A DNA stretch of 6,423 nt from Candidatus Mediterraneibacter colneyensis (GTDB taxonomy: Bacteria > Bacillota > Clostridia > Lachnospirales > Lachnospiraceae), in contig DXEY01000123.1 of assembly GCA_019114745.1 (NCBI GenBank), positions 1 to 6,423 of the forward strand, written 5' to 3'. Positions 1 to 6,376 of the stretch are shown here, in pieces (position 1 is the first letter of the stretch; each line of letters opens with the position of its first letter). The notes below the pieces were generated by a model. The model was not told where the DNA came from, did no database searches, and saw nothing but the letters and a program-made list of their open reading frames with translations. The position numbers were made by a program, and so were the translations under genes.

Positions 1-1
1 C

Positions 2-433
2 ACCAAAACAGAAGGGTACCAGCTTGCAGTCAAAGGACTCCTGTTTCAGTTCTTCTTTCTGCTTATTTCCAACCGGCAGAAAAAAGAGACCACATCCGTA
101 TCCCGGACGAAGTCTCTCGAAAAAATGAAAACTATATTAAAATATGTTGAAGAACACTATGCCGAGCACATCTCTATCGACGACATGGCAGTTCTCACTT
201 ATTACAGCAAATCCCATTTCATGAAATTCTTCAAGCAGCACATGGGAACCGGATTCATCGATTATCTTAATGATTACCGCCTGACGATGGCAGAACGTCT
301 GCTGAAATCTTCCAACAGTTCCATTCTGGAGATTGCAGAACAGAGCGGATTCGACAACCTGTCGTATTTTAACCGGCTCTTCAAGAGAAAATACGGGATA
401 TCGCCGGGGAAAGCCAGGAAAGCAGGCGAATAA
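2..433 (+). CDS. AraC-family transcriptional regulator, C-terminal part (5' truncated by window edge)
   Basis: This is the DNA-binding end of an AraC/XylS-type activator. The frame is open from base 2, upstream of the first ATG at 125, and that upstream stretch (with GYQLAVKGLLFQ) looks like the linker helices that join a cupin sensor domain to the DNA-binding domain. The gene therefore starts outside the window and ATG 125 is only an internal methionine. Counting from base 2, 143 residues are visible. Two helix-turn-helix units can be seen: the first around residues 59-81 (SIDDMA..., SKSHFMKFFKQHMG) and the second around 107-133 (SILEIAEQSGFDNLSYFNRLFKRKYG), ending in the family signature GISPGKAR. 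In the family, the missing N-terminal half usually binds a sugar or other small ligand; the ligand here cannot be told. It lies just upstream of the membrane protein gene at 534 and is a natural candidate regulator of it, but that is inference. Confidence 0.93.
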   Translation, partial: TKTEGYQLAVKGLLFQFFFLLISNRQKKETTSVSRTKSLEKMKTILKYVEEHYAEHISIDDMAVLTYYSKSHFMKFFKQHMGTGFIDYLNDYRLTMAERLLKSSNSSILEIAEQSGFDNLSYFNRLFKRKYGISPGKARKAGE

Positions 434-465
434 GCACCGTTATATGCCTTTTTGCACTTTTAATG

Positions 466-505
466 ATTGTCACGGCAATCTCGCTTTGCTATACTGAAAT
501 TGTCA
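466..505 (+). repeat. Direct repeat ATTGTCA flanking the promoter (possible operator pair)
   Basis: ATTGTCA occurs at 466-472, over the -35 box, and again at 499-505, at the predicted transcription start. The repeats are in the same orientation and 33 bp apart, about three helical turns. The first copy also opens an imperfect inverted repeat, ATTG-N6-CAAT (466-479). AraC-type proteins often bind direct repeats, so this could be an operator, but a 7-bp repeat in AT-rich DNA can arise by chance. Confidence 0.3.
467..495 (+). promoter_or_regulatory. Sigma-A-type promoter for the membrane protein gene
   Basis: A -35 box TTGTCA (467-472) and a -10 box TATACT (490-495) are separated by exactly 17 bp. 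The -10 is preceded by TGC, which makes it an extended -10. Transcription would begin near 502, about 30 bp before the ATG at 534. It is the only convincing promoter in the gap after the AraC gene, so the downstream gene is probably transcribed independently of it. No terminator for the AraC gene is evident in 434-466. Confidence 0.65.
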
Positions 506-533
506 AAAAATAATAAGAGGGGTGGGATATTTT

Positions 534-1523
534 ATGAATTTTCCAAAAGATCATGAATTGTTCAAAGACATTAACCCAGACGGCACATTAGAATCTGACG
601 CCGGCATGCTGGAGAACCTTGTTCAGGCGAACGCATACACTGCGTTTTTTAAGGCGGCAAATAAAAGCCTCCCTGAAACTGTAAAGGTATCCTATTTATC
701 CGGCACTTACAAGTACGAACCTTCACCTTCTGAAATCAGTGACGCCGCAAAGATGTATAATGCATCCGTTTTTGCAAGCGGGGCAGAAGCCGCCTATAAT
801 CAGACAAAAGACGGCGCGATCGGAATGTTTCCCGTCGGGACGTTTGAAGGACGGACTTATTCGTTTGAGGGTTTTGACCTTCATGTGGGATTTTCGATTG
901 GCGAACAGCTGAAACTCTATCAGCCCGATGCCATAAGCAGCAAGGACATGCAGAGGATCTATACCAACGCGGTAAATGCAAAAAAAGACAGGAAAGGGTC
1001 GGCGCTTGGCACCATCTTCCTGCTCATACACATGGCTATCATCGCTGTATCTGCTCTCCCGCTCCTGCCCGGCATGGCGCAATACAACTGGTTCGGCCGC
1101 GGCTACGACTGGGCGGTCATAGCCGGCAGCCTTCTCGCGCTTGTGATTGCCTGGGCATTTCACGGAACGACCTGTAATGAATGGCAGCCGCTTGGATTTT
1201 TCCATGTGCTGTTATCCGTCATATTTCTACTGTGGCAGACAGAGGACGCCTACAGCGCCCAGTCCCGGCTTATCCTGGCAGGCATTACCCTGATCCTGTC
1301 GCTGGTCTCCGTCATACACTATCTGGTCGACGGATTCGGGAGTTATGTAAAAATGCGGATCCAGGACTTCAGAGACTGGTGCGACAAAGATGCACCGGAA
1401 AATTACCGGAGACTTCGTTTCCTCGTTCTGTGGTACCAGAATATCACCGGCGAGAAGAAAACACCCTTTGATTCCACAGAGACAGAATTTTTGGCCACCT
1501 TAGCCAGACGGAACGAATTTTAA
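534..1523 (+). CDS. Unrecognised protein with soluble N-terminal half and four membrane segments
   Basis: I do not recognise this family. The frame opens at GTG 522, but the purine-rich stretch GAGGGGTGGG (517-526) overlaps that codon and lies upstream of ATG 534 at usable spacing, so ATG 534 is the preferred start, giving 329 residues. Residues 1 to about 155 are soluble, with aromatic- and glycine-rich stretches (GMFPVGTFEG, SFEGFDLHVGFSIG) and no signal peptide. A basic segment (NAKKDRKG, about 148-155) precedes the first hydrophobic helix, which argues for a cytoplasmic N-terminal domain. Predicted membrane spans are about 159-180, 194-211, 220-235 and 245-267. A charged tail of about 60 residues follows (DFRDWCDKDAPENYRRLRF...) and ends in RRNEF. 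The gene has its own promoter and sits downstream of an AraC regulator. It converges on the - strand operon with 3 bp between the stop codons. A sensory or envelope role is possible, but no catalytic motif was seen. Confidence 0.85.
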   Translation: MNFPKDHELFKDINPDGTLESDAGMLENLVQANAYTAFFKAANKSLPETVKVSYLSGTYKYEPSPSEISDAAKMYNASVFASGAEAAYNQTKDGAIGMFPVGTFEGRTYSFEGFDLHVGFSIGEQLKLYQPDAISSKDMQRIYTNAVNAKKDRKGSALGTIFLLIHMAIIAVSALPLLPGMAQYNWFGRGYDWAVIAGSLLALVIAWAFHGTTCNEWQPLGFFHVLLSVIFLLWQTEDAYSAQSRLILAGITLILSLVSVIHYLVDGFGSYVKMRIQDFRDWCDKDAPENYRRLRFLVLWYQNITGEKKTPFDSTETEFLATLARRNEF

Positions 1524-1526
1524 CCT

Positions 1527-2558
1527 TTATTTTCCAAACCCGCAGTTCGGATAGGTGCACACCTCACAGTTCAGGCACAGACCGCCCTCGCCCAGGGTAT
1601 GGAAATCGTCCGCGCTGAGCGTCTCGCCCGCCACGATGCGCGGCAGCACCAGGTCAAAGATCGTACGCTTCGCGTACATGACGCAGCCGGGCAGTCCCAG
1701 GATCGGGATTGCCCCGCTGTTTTCTTTCTTTTTATATGCCAGCATGAACATCGCGCCCGGCAGCACCGGCGCGCCGTATGTGATCACTTCATCCGAGGCG
1801 TTGCGGATAGCAAGCGGCGTCCGGTCGTCCGGATCCACGCTCATGCCGCCGGTGCAGACGACCATGTCCGCTCCCTGATCGATCCATTCGTTGACCGCGT
1901 CCGTGACCATCCCCGGATCGTCGTCGCAGAGCGTATGTCCGAGCACTTCCACCCGGCACTCTTCCAGCTTTCCCTTTACGACCGGAGTGAATTTATCTTC
2001 GATCCGCCCGCGGTACACTTCACTTCCCGTCGTCACGATCCCTGCTCTCATCTGCCGGAACGGAAGGATCTGAAAAATGGGTTCTTCTCCACAGAGTTCT
2101 TTCACACGCGCCATTTTCTCCTCTTCGATCACCAGAGGCACTACGCGCATCCCCACGATCTTGTCCCCTTTTTTCACCGGAAAGTCCCCGTGCCTCGACG
2201 CCAGCACCATCTGGCCCATGGCGTTGACCGCATTCAGTTTTTCCCGGTCGATCTTCAGCAGTCCGTCTTCCTCTGCCGTCAGCTCGATCTTTCCTTCTTT
2301 GGCTTCCGAGGCGCTCATATGGCTGCCCTGGCACACCTGGCGCAGGATCTCTGCCGCGTCATTCTCGTGGAGCATTCCTTCCTGTTTTTCCCACACGTAC
2401 AGATGCTCTTTTCCCACAGAGAGCAAAACCGGAATATCTTCTTCCGTCACCACATGGCCTTTCCGAAAGACCGCATCCTTCACTACGCCCGGGATAATCT
2501 GTGTAATGTCATGGCACAGCACGCTCCCAACTGCATCTTCTGTCCTGATCAGTTTCAT
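1527..2558 (-). CDS. Molybdopterin-binding protein, MoeA/MogA-like, with C-terminal cysteine cluster
   Basis: This 343-residue cytoplasmic protein belongs to the molybdopterin-binding (MoCF) fold family, whose members bind molybdopterin and help adenylate it or insert molybdenum. Residues 1-165 resemble a shortened MoeA-like N-terminal region (SVLCHDITQIIPG near 12-24). The MoCF domain covers about 171-310, with TTGSEVYRGRIEDKF (176-190), CTGGMSVDPDDRT (235-247) and LGLPG (287-291). It is shorter than typical MoeA (about 400 residues), so I give no moeA symbol. The last 16 residues hold C328-x2-C331-x2-C334-x4-C339, a likely metal or Fe-S ligand set beyond the catalytic fold. The start is supported by AGGAG (2567-2571), 8 nt before the ATG. 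It is the last gene of the - strand operon, 35 bp after nadE. No other molybdenum-cofactor gene is in the window. Relatives are found with molybdenum hydroxylase maturation genes, so an accessory role in loading such an enzyme is plausible but unproven. Confidence 0.88.
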   Translation of the reverse strand: MKLIRTEDAVGSVLCHDITQIIPGVVKDAVFRKGHVVTEEDIPVLLSVGKEHLYVWEKQEGMLHENDAAEILRQVCQGSHMSASEAKEGKIELTAEEDGLLKIDREKLNAVNAMGQMVLASRHGDFPVKKGDKIVGMRVVPLVIEEEKMARVKELCGEEPIFQILPFRQMRAGIVTTGSEVYRGRIEDKFTPVVKGKLEECRVEVLGHTLCDDDPGMVTDAVNEWIDQGADMVVCTGGMSVDPDDRTPLAIRNASDEVITYGAPVLPGAMFMLAYKKKENSGAIPILGLPGCVMYAKRTIFDLVLPRIVAGETLSADDFHTLGEGGLCLNCEVCTYPNCGFGK

Positions 2559-2593
2559 CTTCCGCTCTCCTCTCCGGGCTTTTCCGCCCTTTT

Positions 2594-4510
2594 TTATCCG
2601 ATTTCATCGAGCTCCTTCATCCATACTGCCGCGCACGCATCGCTCGGCATCCTCCAGTCTCCCCTCGGGGAGAGCGCCACCGTACCGATCTTCGGACCGT
2701 CAGGCAGGCAGGAGCGCTTGAACTGCTGGGAGAAAAATCTCCTGCAGAATGTCTTCAGCCATTTCAGTATCGTTTCTCTGTCGTACTCACCTTGAAATGT
2801 AAGCTCCGCCAGGCGGAAGATCTTCGCCGGCTCATATCCGAAGCGCAGCATATAATATAAGAAGAAATCATGCAGCTCATAAGGCCCTACCAGATCTTCC
2901 GTTCGCTGCGCAATATCGCCGTCCTTCGGGGGAAGGAGCTCCGGGCTGACCGGAGTGTCCAGTACATCGTACAACACTTTTTTCAGCTCATTGTCCATAG
3001 TTTCATCTGCGGCATATTTTACAAGATGGCGCACCAGCGTCTTCGGCACTGAAGCATTCACCCCGTACATGGACATGTGATCTCCGTTATAAGTCGCCCA
3101 TCCGAGCGCCAGTTCCGACATATCTCCGGTACCGATCACCATGCCTCCGGTGCGGTTCGCGATGTCCATAAGCACCTGCGTCCGCTCCCTTGCCTGGGAA
3201 TTTTCGTAGGTCACGTCATGCTCGCCGGGATCCTGCCCGATGTCGCGGAAGTGGATATTCACCGCCTCGGCAATCGGCACTTCCTTTAAGGTCGCCCCTG
3301 TTTTCTTCGTCATCTCGCAGGCATTGCGGTACGTGCGGTCTGTCGTCCCAAAACACGGCATCGTCACCGCGATAATATCCTTCTTATCTCTGCCCAGCAT
3401 GTCGAAAGCCTTTGCCGTGACCAGCAGTGCCAGTGTGGAATCAAGTCCGCCGGAAATTCCTACGACCGCTGTCCTGGCATTGGTATGTGCCAGACGTTTT
3501 TTCAATCCCATCGCCTGGATCGTCAGGATCTCCTCGCACCGCCTTGCCCTCTCTCCCTCATCTGAGGGGACGAACGGCTTCTTCGGAAATGTCCGGGTAA
3601 GTTCTGTCGTCTCATGCCTGATGTGGAACGGCACGCGGATCAGGGTCTGCTCTGCCGATGCCTTGAACGTCGTATTCTTCCGCCGTTCGCTGACGATCCG
3701 CCTGATGTCCAGTTCTGAATAGATGATCTCATTTCGATACCGCCGGGCCTGCTTTAACACAGCTCCGTTCTCGGCGATAATGTTATGGCCGCCAAATACA
3801 ACATCCGTCGTAGACTCACCTTCTCCCGCATTTGCATAAACATATCCGGCGATCAGGCGCGCCGACTGCCCGGCGATCAGTTCTCTGCGGTAAGTCTCCT
3901 TCCCGATCGTCTCGTCACTTGCAGAACAGTTCACGATCACGGTCGCCCCCTCAAGAGCCGCCCGGATGCTCGGCGGAACCGGTGACCACACATCCTCACA
4001 GATCTCCGCAGATACCGTCAGGTCTTCCATCTGGTCGTCCTGGAACAAAAGCTGCGGCCCAAACGGAACCTTCCTGTCTCCAAACAGGATATATCCCGCC
4101 TTGTCCGGTCCCGGCGTAAACTGGCGCATCTCATAGAACTCCCCGTAATTCGGAAGGAATGTCTTCGTCGTAAGTCCGATCACCTCTCCGTCGTTTAACG
4201 CAGCCGCGACATTGTAAAGTTTGCCGCCAACACCCAGCGGGGCGCCCACAAATGCAAGGATATCTTTCCCCTTTGTAAATGCCGCGATCTTGTCGAGAGC
4301 GATTCTCGCAGCTTTCAGAAGCGCATCCTGGGTAAACAGATCCCCGCAGGTATATCCCGTCACACAAAGCTCAGGAAATACAATAATCCTGGCATTTTTA
4401 TCACACGCCTCGCCGATCGCACTGCAGATCATTTCCGTATTGAACTCCACGTCCGCCACCCGTATGTCCGGCGTGGCTGCCGCAACCTTAACAAATCCGT
4501 GTTCCATCAT
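2594..4510 (-). CDS. nadE: Glutamine-dependent NAD+ synthase (EC 6.3.5.1)
   Basis: It catalyses the last step of NAD+ synthesis: ATP-dependent amidation of nicotinic acid adenine dinucleotide, using ammonia released from glutamine. The 638-residue length fits the two-domain glutamine-dependent type. Residues about 5-275 form the nitrilase-like glutaminase with its Glu-Lys-Cys triad: E47 in FPELCVTGYTCGD, K116 in KTFLPNYGEFYE and C171 in ICEDVW. The triad spacings (69 and 55) match those I recall for the M. tuberculosis enzyme. Residues about 325-638 form the synthetase domain, with the ATP-pyrophosphatase P-loop SGGLDST (353-359), the YENSQARERTQ segment (435-445) and GTGDMSELALGW (460-471). 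All key residues are present, so it should be active. Two ATG codons are adjacent at the start; AAAGG (4518-4522) is placed 7 nt before the first. It lies 81 bp after hslO, a gap filled mostly by a strong inverted repeat, and 35 bp before the molybdopterin-binding gene. Confidence 0.98.
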   Translation of the reverse strand: MMEHGFVKVAAATPDIRVADVEFNTEMICSAIGEACDKNARIIVFPELCVTGYTCGDLFTQDALLKAARIALDKIAAFTKGKDILAFVGAPLGVGGKLYNVAAALNDGEVIGLTTKTFLPNYGEFYEMRQFTPGPDKAGYILFGDRKVPFGPQLLFQDDQMEDLTVSAEICEDVWSPVPPSIRAALEGATVIVNCSASDETIGKETYRRELIAGQSARLIAGYVYANAGEGESTTDVVFGGHNIIAENGAVLKQARRYRNEIIYSELDIRRIVSERRKNTTFKASAEQTLIRVPFHIRHETTELTRTFPKKPFVPSDEGERARRCEEILTIQAMGLKKRLAHTNARTAVVGISGGLDSTLALLVTAKAFDMLGRDKKDIIAVTMPCFGTTDRTYRNACEMTKKTGATLKEVPIAEAVNIHFRDIGQDPGEHDVTYENSQARERTQVLMDIANRTGGMVIGTGDMSELALGWATYNGDHMSMYGVNASVPKTLVRHLVKYAADETMDNELKKVLYDVLDTPVSPELLPPKDGDIAQRTEDLVGPYELHDFFLYYMLRFGYEPAKIFRLAELTFQGEYDRETILKWLKTFCRRFFSQQFKRSCLPDGPKIGTVALSPRGDWRMPSDACAAVWMKELDEIG

Positions 4511-4532
4511 TCATCCGCCTTTCTCTTTATTT

Positions 4533-4567
4533 GGGGACGTAGTGAAATTCGGTTTTACTACGTCCCC
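4533..4567. repeat. 35-bp inverted repeat (REP-like palindrome) between hslO and nadE
   Basis: The left arm 4533-4547 begins GGGGACGTAGT and the right arm 4553-4567 ends ACTACGTCCCC, with the 5-nt loop TTCGG at 4548-4552. Eleven outer pairs are perfect Watson-Crick. The twelfth (4544/4556) is G-U in + strand RNA but an A-C mismatch in - strand RNA, followed by three A-T pairs. The operon is transcribed on the - strand, where the hairpin is followed by AAATAAAG rather than a U tract, so it is not a standard terminator for hslO. The nadE Shine-Dalgarno site begins 10 nt after it. It may be a repetitive extragenic palindrome; GGGGAC...GTCCCC ends are common in such elements. It could also protect or modulate the nadE transcript. 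Confidence 0.85.
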
Positions 4568-4591
4568 TTTCACAGTTTTTTCACATTTATA

Positions 4592-5470
4592 TTAGTTTCT
4601 TGCACGTTTCAGCAGCGCTTTGAGTTCATCTACAGTATAGTTGTATGCCGTATTACAGAAATGGCATTTCACTTCGATGTCTTTGCCATCATCGATCATG
4701 GACTGTATCTCTTTCCTGCCCACGCTGATGATCGCCTTCTCGATCCGTTCTTTGGAACAATTACAGGAAAAATGTGCCGGCAGAGTGTCCGTAATCTCAA
4801 GATCCAGTCCCTCCAGCACCTGAGCCAGCATCTCCTCCGGGGTATGCCCGTTGTCAAGCATGGAGGTCACCGACCGGATATTCTGGATATTCTGCTCCAG
4901 CCTGTTCAGCACGTCATCCTCTATAAACGGCATCACCTGTACGATGAACCCGCCTGCACACCGGACTGTGTTGTCCCCTTCCATAAGGACGCCCAGTCCT
5001 ACCGATGAGGGCACCTGCTCGGACGTTGCGAAATAATACGTCAGATCCTCCGCGATCTCCCCCGTCTGTAAAATAGTCTGCCCGGAATAAGGCTCTTTCA
5101 GCCCCATGTCTTTGATCACGGTCATCACTCCCTGGCCGAGGGCGCCGCCCACGTCCAGCTTTCCGTTCTTAGGCGGAAGCATCACACCCGGATCAAACAC
5201 ATATCCTTTTGCATTTCCCTGGCTGTCTGCCGTCACGGTCAGCCCCTGGATCGGACCGGAGCACTTGATCTGTATCGTCAGCACATCCGTTTCATTTTTC
5301 ATCATGCTCCCCATCAGCACGCCTCCGGTAAGAAGCCTGCCCAGCGCAGCCGTAGCCACCGGACTCGTCCCATGGCGTCTCCGCGCCTCCTCCACCAGGT
5401 CTGTTGTCACAGCGGCGAACGCACGGATCTGCGTGTGCGCTGCTGACGCCCTTACAATATAGTCATTCAT
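4592..5470 (-). CDS. hslO: Hsp33 redox-regulated chaperone
   Basis: Hsp33 is a cytoplasmic holdase that is inactive while zinc-bound and reduced. It is activated when oxidative stress oxidises its cysteines and unfolds the C-terminal region, and it then protects unfolding proteins. The redox switch is intact: counting from the upstream ATG, C238-x-C240 and C271-x2-C274, with the 31-residue spacing known from the E. coli protein. The N-terminal domain shows the usual NDYIVRASA start, GRLLTGGVLMGSMMKN (46-61) and the GYVFDPG/GGALGQG segments (91-97, 110-116). Two in-frame ATGs exist, at 5476 and 5470. AAGGAG (5480-5485) lies only 3 nt from the first but 9 nt from the second, so I choose 5470, giving 292 residues. 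This also matches the typical family N-terminus. It is the second gene of the operon, about 30 bp after the methyltransferase. Confidence 0.97.
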   Translation of the reverse strand: MNDYIVRASAAHTQIRAFAAVTTDLVEEARRRHGTSPVATAALGRLLTGGVLMGSMMKNETDVLTIQIKCSGPIQGLTVTADSQGNAKGYVFDPGVMLPPKNGKLDVGGALGQGVMTVIKDMGLKEPYSGQTILQTGEIAEDLTYYFATSEQVPSSVGLGVLMEGDNTVRCAGGFIVQVMPFIEDDVLNRLEQNIQNIRSVTSMLDNGHTPEEMLAQVLEGLDLEITDTLPAHFSCNCSKERIEKAIISVGRKEIQSMIDDGKDIEVKCHFCNTAYNYTVDELKALLKRARN

Positions 5471-5479
5471 GGTCATTCT

Positions 5480-5485
5480 CTCCTT
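5480..5485 (-). promoter_or_regulatory. Ribosome binding site that decides the hslO start
   Basis: AAGGAG on the - strand is 9 nt upstream of ATG 5470 but only 3 nt from ATG 5476. The spacing favours the downstream codon, removing two residues (MT) from the longest reading frame. Confidence 0.7.
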
Positions 5486-5500
5486 TTTCTATCATAAATA

Positions 5501-6271
5501 TTATTTTCCGCATTCCCTTGCTGCCACCAGGATCCGTTCGCTCTTACCGGACGGTTCCCCTTTTGTTTCCATATCATACGCCGCTTCAAACACAAGCCCT
5601 GCCTTTTCAATGAGCCCGCAGATCTCTGTCAGCGTATATCCCCTTTGGTAATGTGTCTCCCGGAATTTCCGGTACAGCGGCACATCTTCCTGAGAGTGTT
5701 CCGCATCCCGGATAAACAATGTCAGGTCATATTCATTGATCTTTTCCTGCTCATAATAATAATTATCCCAGATAAAACTGCACTCTCCGCGATCCTCAGC
5801 GATCGTACAGTCTCCCATAACCTCACGGTACTTATAGTCTGTGTTAAAGTCAAACAGGAAGATACCTCCCGGGTCAAGATAATTATTGACAAGGCAGAAC
5901 ACCCCGGCTAATTCATCGGCTTCTGTAATATAATTGACAGAATCGCAGACACTGACCGCCGCCCTCACCGTACCGTACAGTTCAAACTCCCGCATATCCT
6001 GCATCAGATACAGGATATCATGCCCGGATCTGTCACGTTTTTCCATGGCAAGTTCCAGCATCTCCACGGAATTGTCCACCCCGATCATGTCATATCCATA
6101 TCCTGCAAGCAGCTCGGTCATCGTCCCGGTGCCGCATCCCAGATCCAGAAGGATCCCGTCTTTTACGCCATGATCACATAGCAAGCTATATATATATTCC
6201 GCCCATTCTCCATAGGGGACATTGTCCATAAACGTATCATATACTGATGCAAAACTACTATATGCTTCCAC
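5501..6271 (-). CDS. Class I SAM-dependent methyltransferase, substrate unknown
   Basis: This 256-residue cytoplasmic protein has the Rossmann-fold methyltransferase core. Counting from the GTG start, motif I is LDLGCGTG (42-49), the acidic residue that binds the SAM ribose is D66 in GVDNS, the adenine-contact region is QDMREF (91-96), and the post-core strand is GIFLFDFNT (136-144). An N-terminal YSSFASVYDTFMD segment is typical of the small-molecule or UbiE-like methyltransferases of Firmicutes. The frame extends upstream to ATG 6304, but GGGAGG (6280-6285) lies 8 nt before GTG 6271, and the family normally begins right at EAYSSFA, so GTG is the better start. A candidate promoter ends just upstream, which would leave the longer frame untranscribed at its 5' end. 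It is the first gene of the operon, about 30 bp before hslO. The substrate cannot be read from the sequence; a small-molecule, lipid or protein target is possible. Confidence 0.92.
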   Translation of the reverse strand: MEAYSSFASVYDTFMDNVPYGEWAEYIYSLLCDHGVKDGILLDLGCGTGTMTELLAGYGYDMIGVDNSVEMLELAMEKRDRSGHDILYLMQDMREFELYGTVRAAVSVCDSVNYITEADELAGVFCLVNNYLDPGGIFLFDFNTDYKYREVMGDCTIAEDRGECSFIWDNYYYEQEKINEYDLTLFIRDAEHSQEDVPLYRKFRETHYQRGYTLTEICGLIEKAGLVFEAAYDMETKGEPSGKSERILVAARECGK

Positions 6272-6279
6272 CGCCAAAT

Positions 6280-6285
6280 CCTCCC
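6280..6285 (-). promoter_or_regulatory. Ribosome binding site supporting the GTG start of the methyltransferase
   Basis: GGGAGG on the - strand is a strong Shine-Dalgarno match, 8 nt upstream of GTG 6271. No comparable site precedes the in-frame ATG at 6304. Confidence 0.8.
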
Positions 6286-6294
6286 GTAACTTAG

Positions 6295-6323
6295 AGTGTA
6301 ACATATTTTTTAATAATTGGCAC
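6295..6323 (-). promoter_or_regulatory. Candidate promoter for the methyltransferase-hslO-nadE-molybdopterin operon
   Basis: On the - strand, a -35-like GTGCCA (6318-6323) and a -10-like TACACT (6295-6300) are 17 bp apart, and the -10 is preceded by TGT, giving an extended -10. Each box matches consensus at 4 of 6 bases. Transcription would start near 6288, leaving a leader of only about 17 nt that still contains the GGGAGG site. The surrounding DNA is AT-rich. No other pair on this strand looked better. Confidence 0.45.
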
Positions 6324-6376
6324 TATGAACCAACCTATTTAAGTTATAAAAATCAGAATTTCTTCTTCCCTTTAGC

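Noticed and set aside
125..433. Treating ATG 125 as the true start of a small 102-residue AraC-like protein
   Set aside because: The same frame is open to the window edge and the upstream residues look like the AraC linker region, so the gene is simply cut by the window.
434..466. Possible terminator after the AraC gene
   Set aside because: There are T runs (449-453, 458-461) but only a 3-4 bp stem can be formed, so no intrinsic terminator can be supported.
723..1205. - strand open frame of 160 codons inside the membrane protein gene
   Set aside because: It is antisense to a better-supported gene with promoter, ribosome site and membrane segments, and its translation shows no domain.
2574..2596. 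GGGC-TTTTCC-GCCC followed by six T's, resembling a terminator
   Set aside because: The T tract is on the + strand where nothing is transcribed; the stem is only 4 bp. On the - strand mRNA it lies between nadE and the next gene with no U tract after it.
1599..2795. Long + strand open frame (398 codons) opposite the molybdopterin-binding gene and the end of nadE
   Set aside because: It is antisense to two clearly real genes, is rich in His/Arg/Phe in the way of a shadow frame, and has no ribosome site or recognisable domain.
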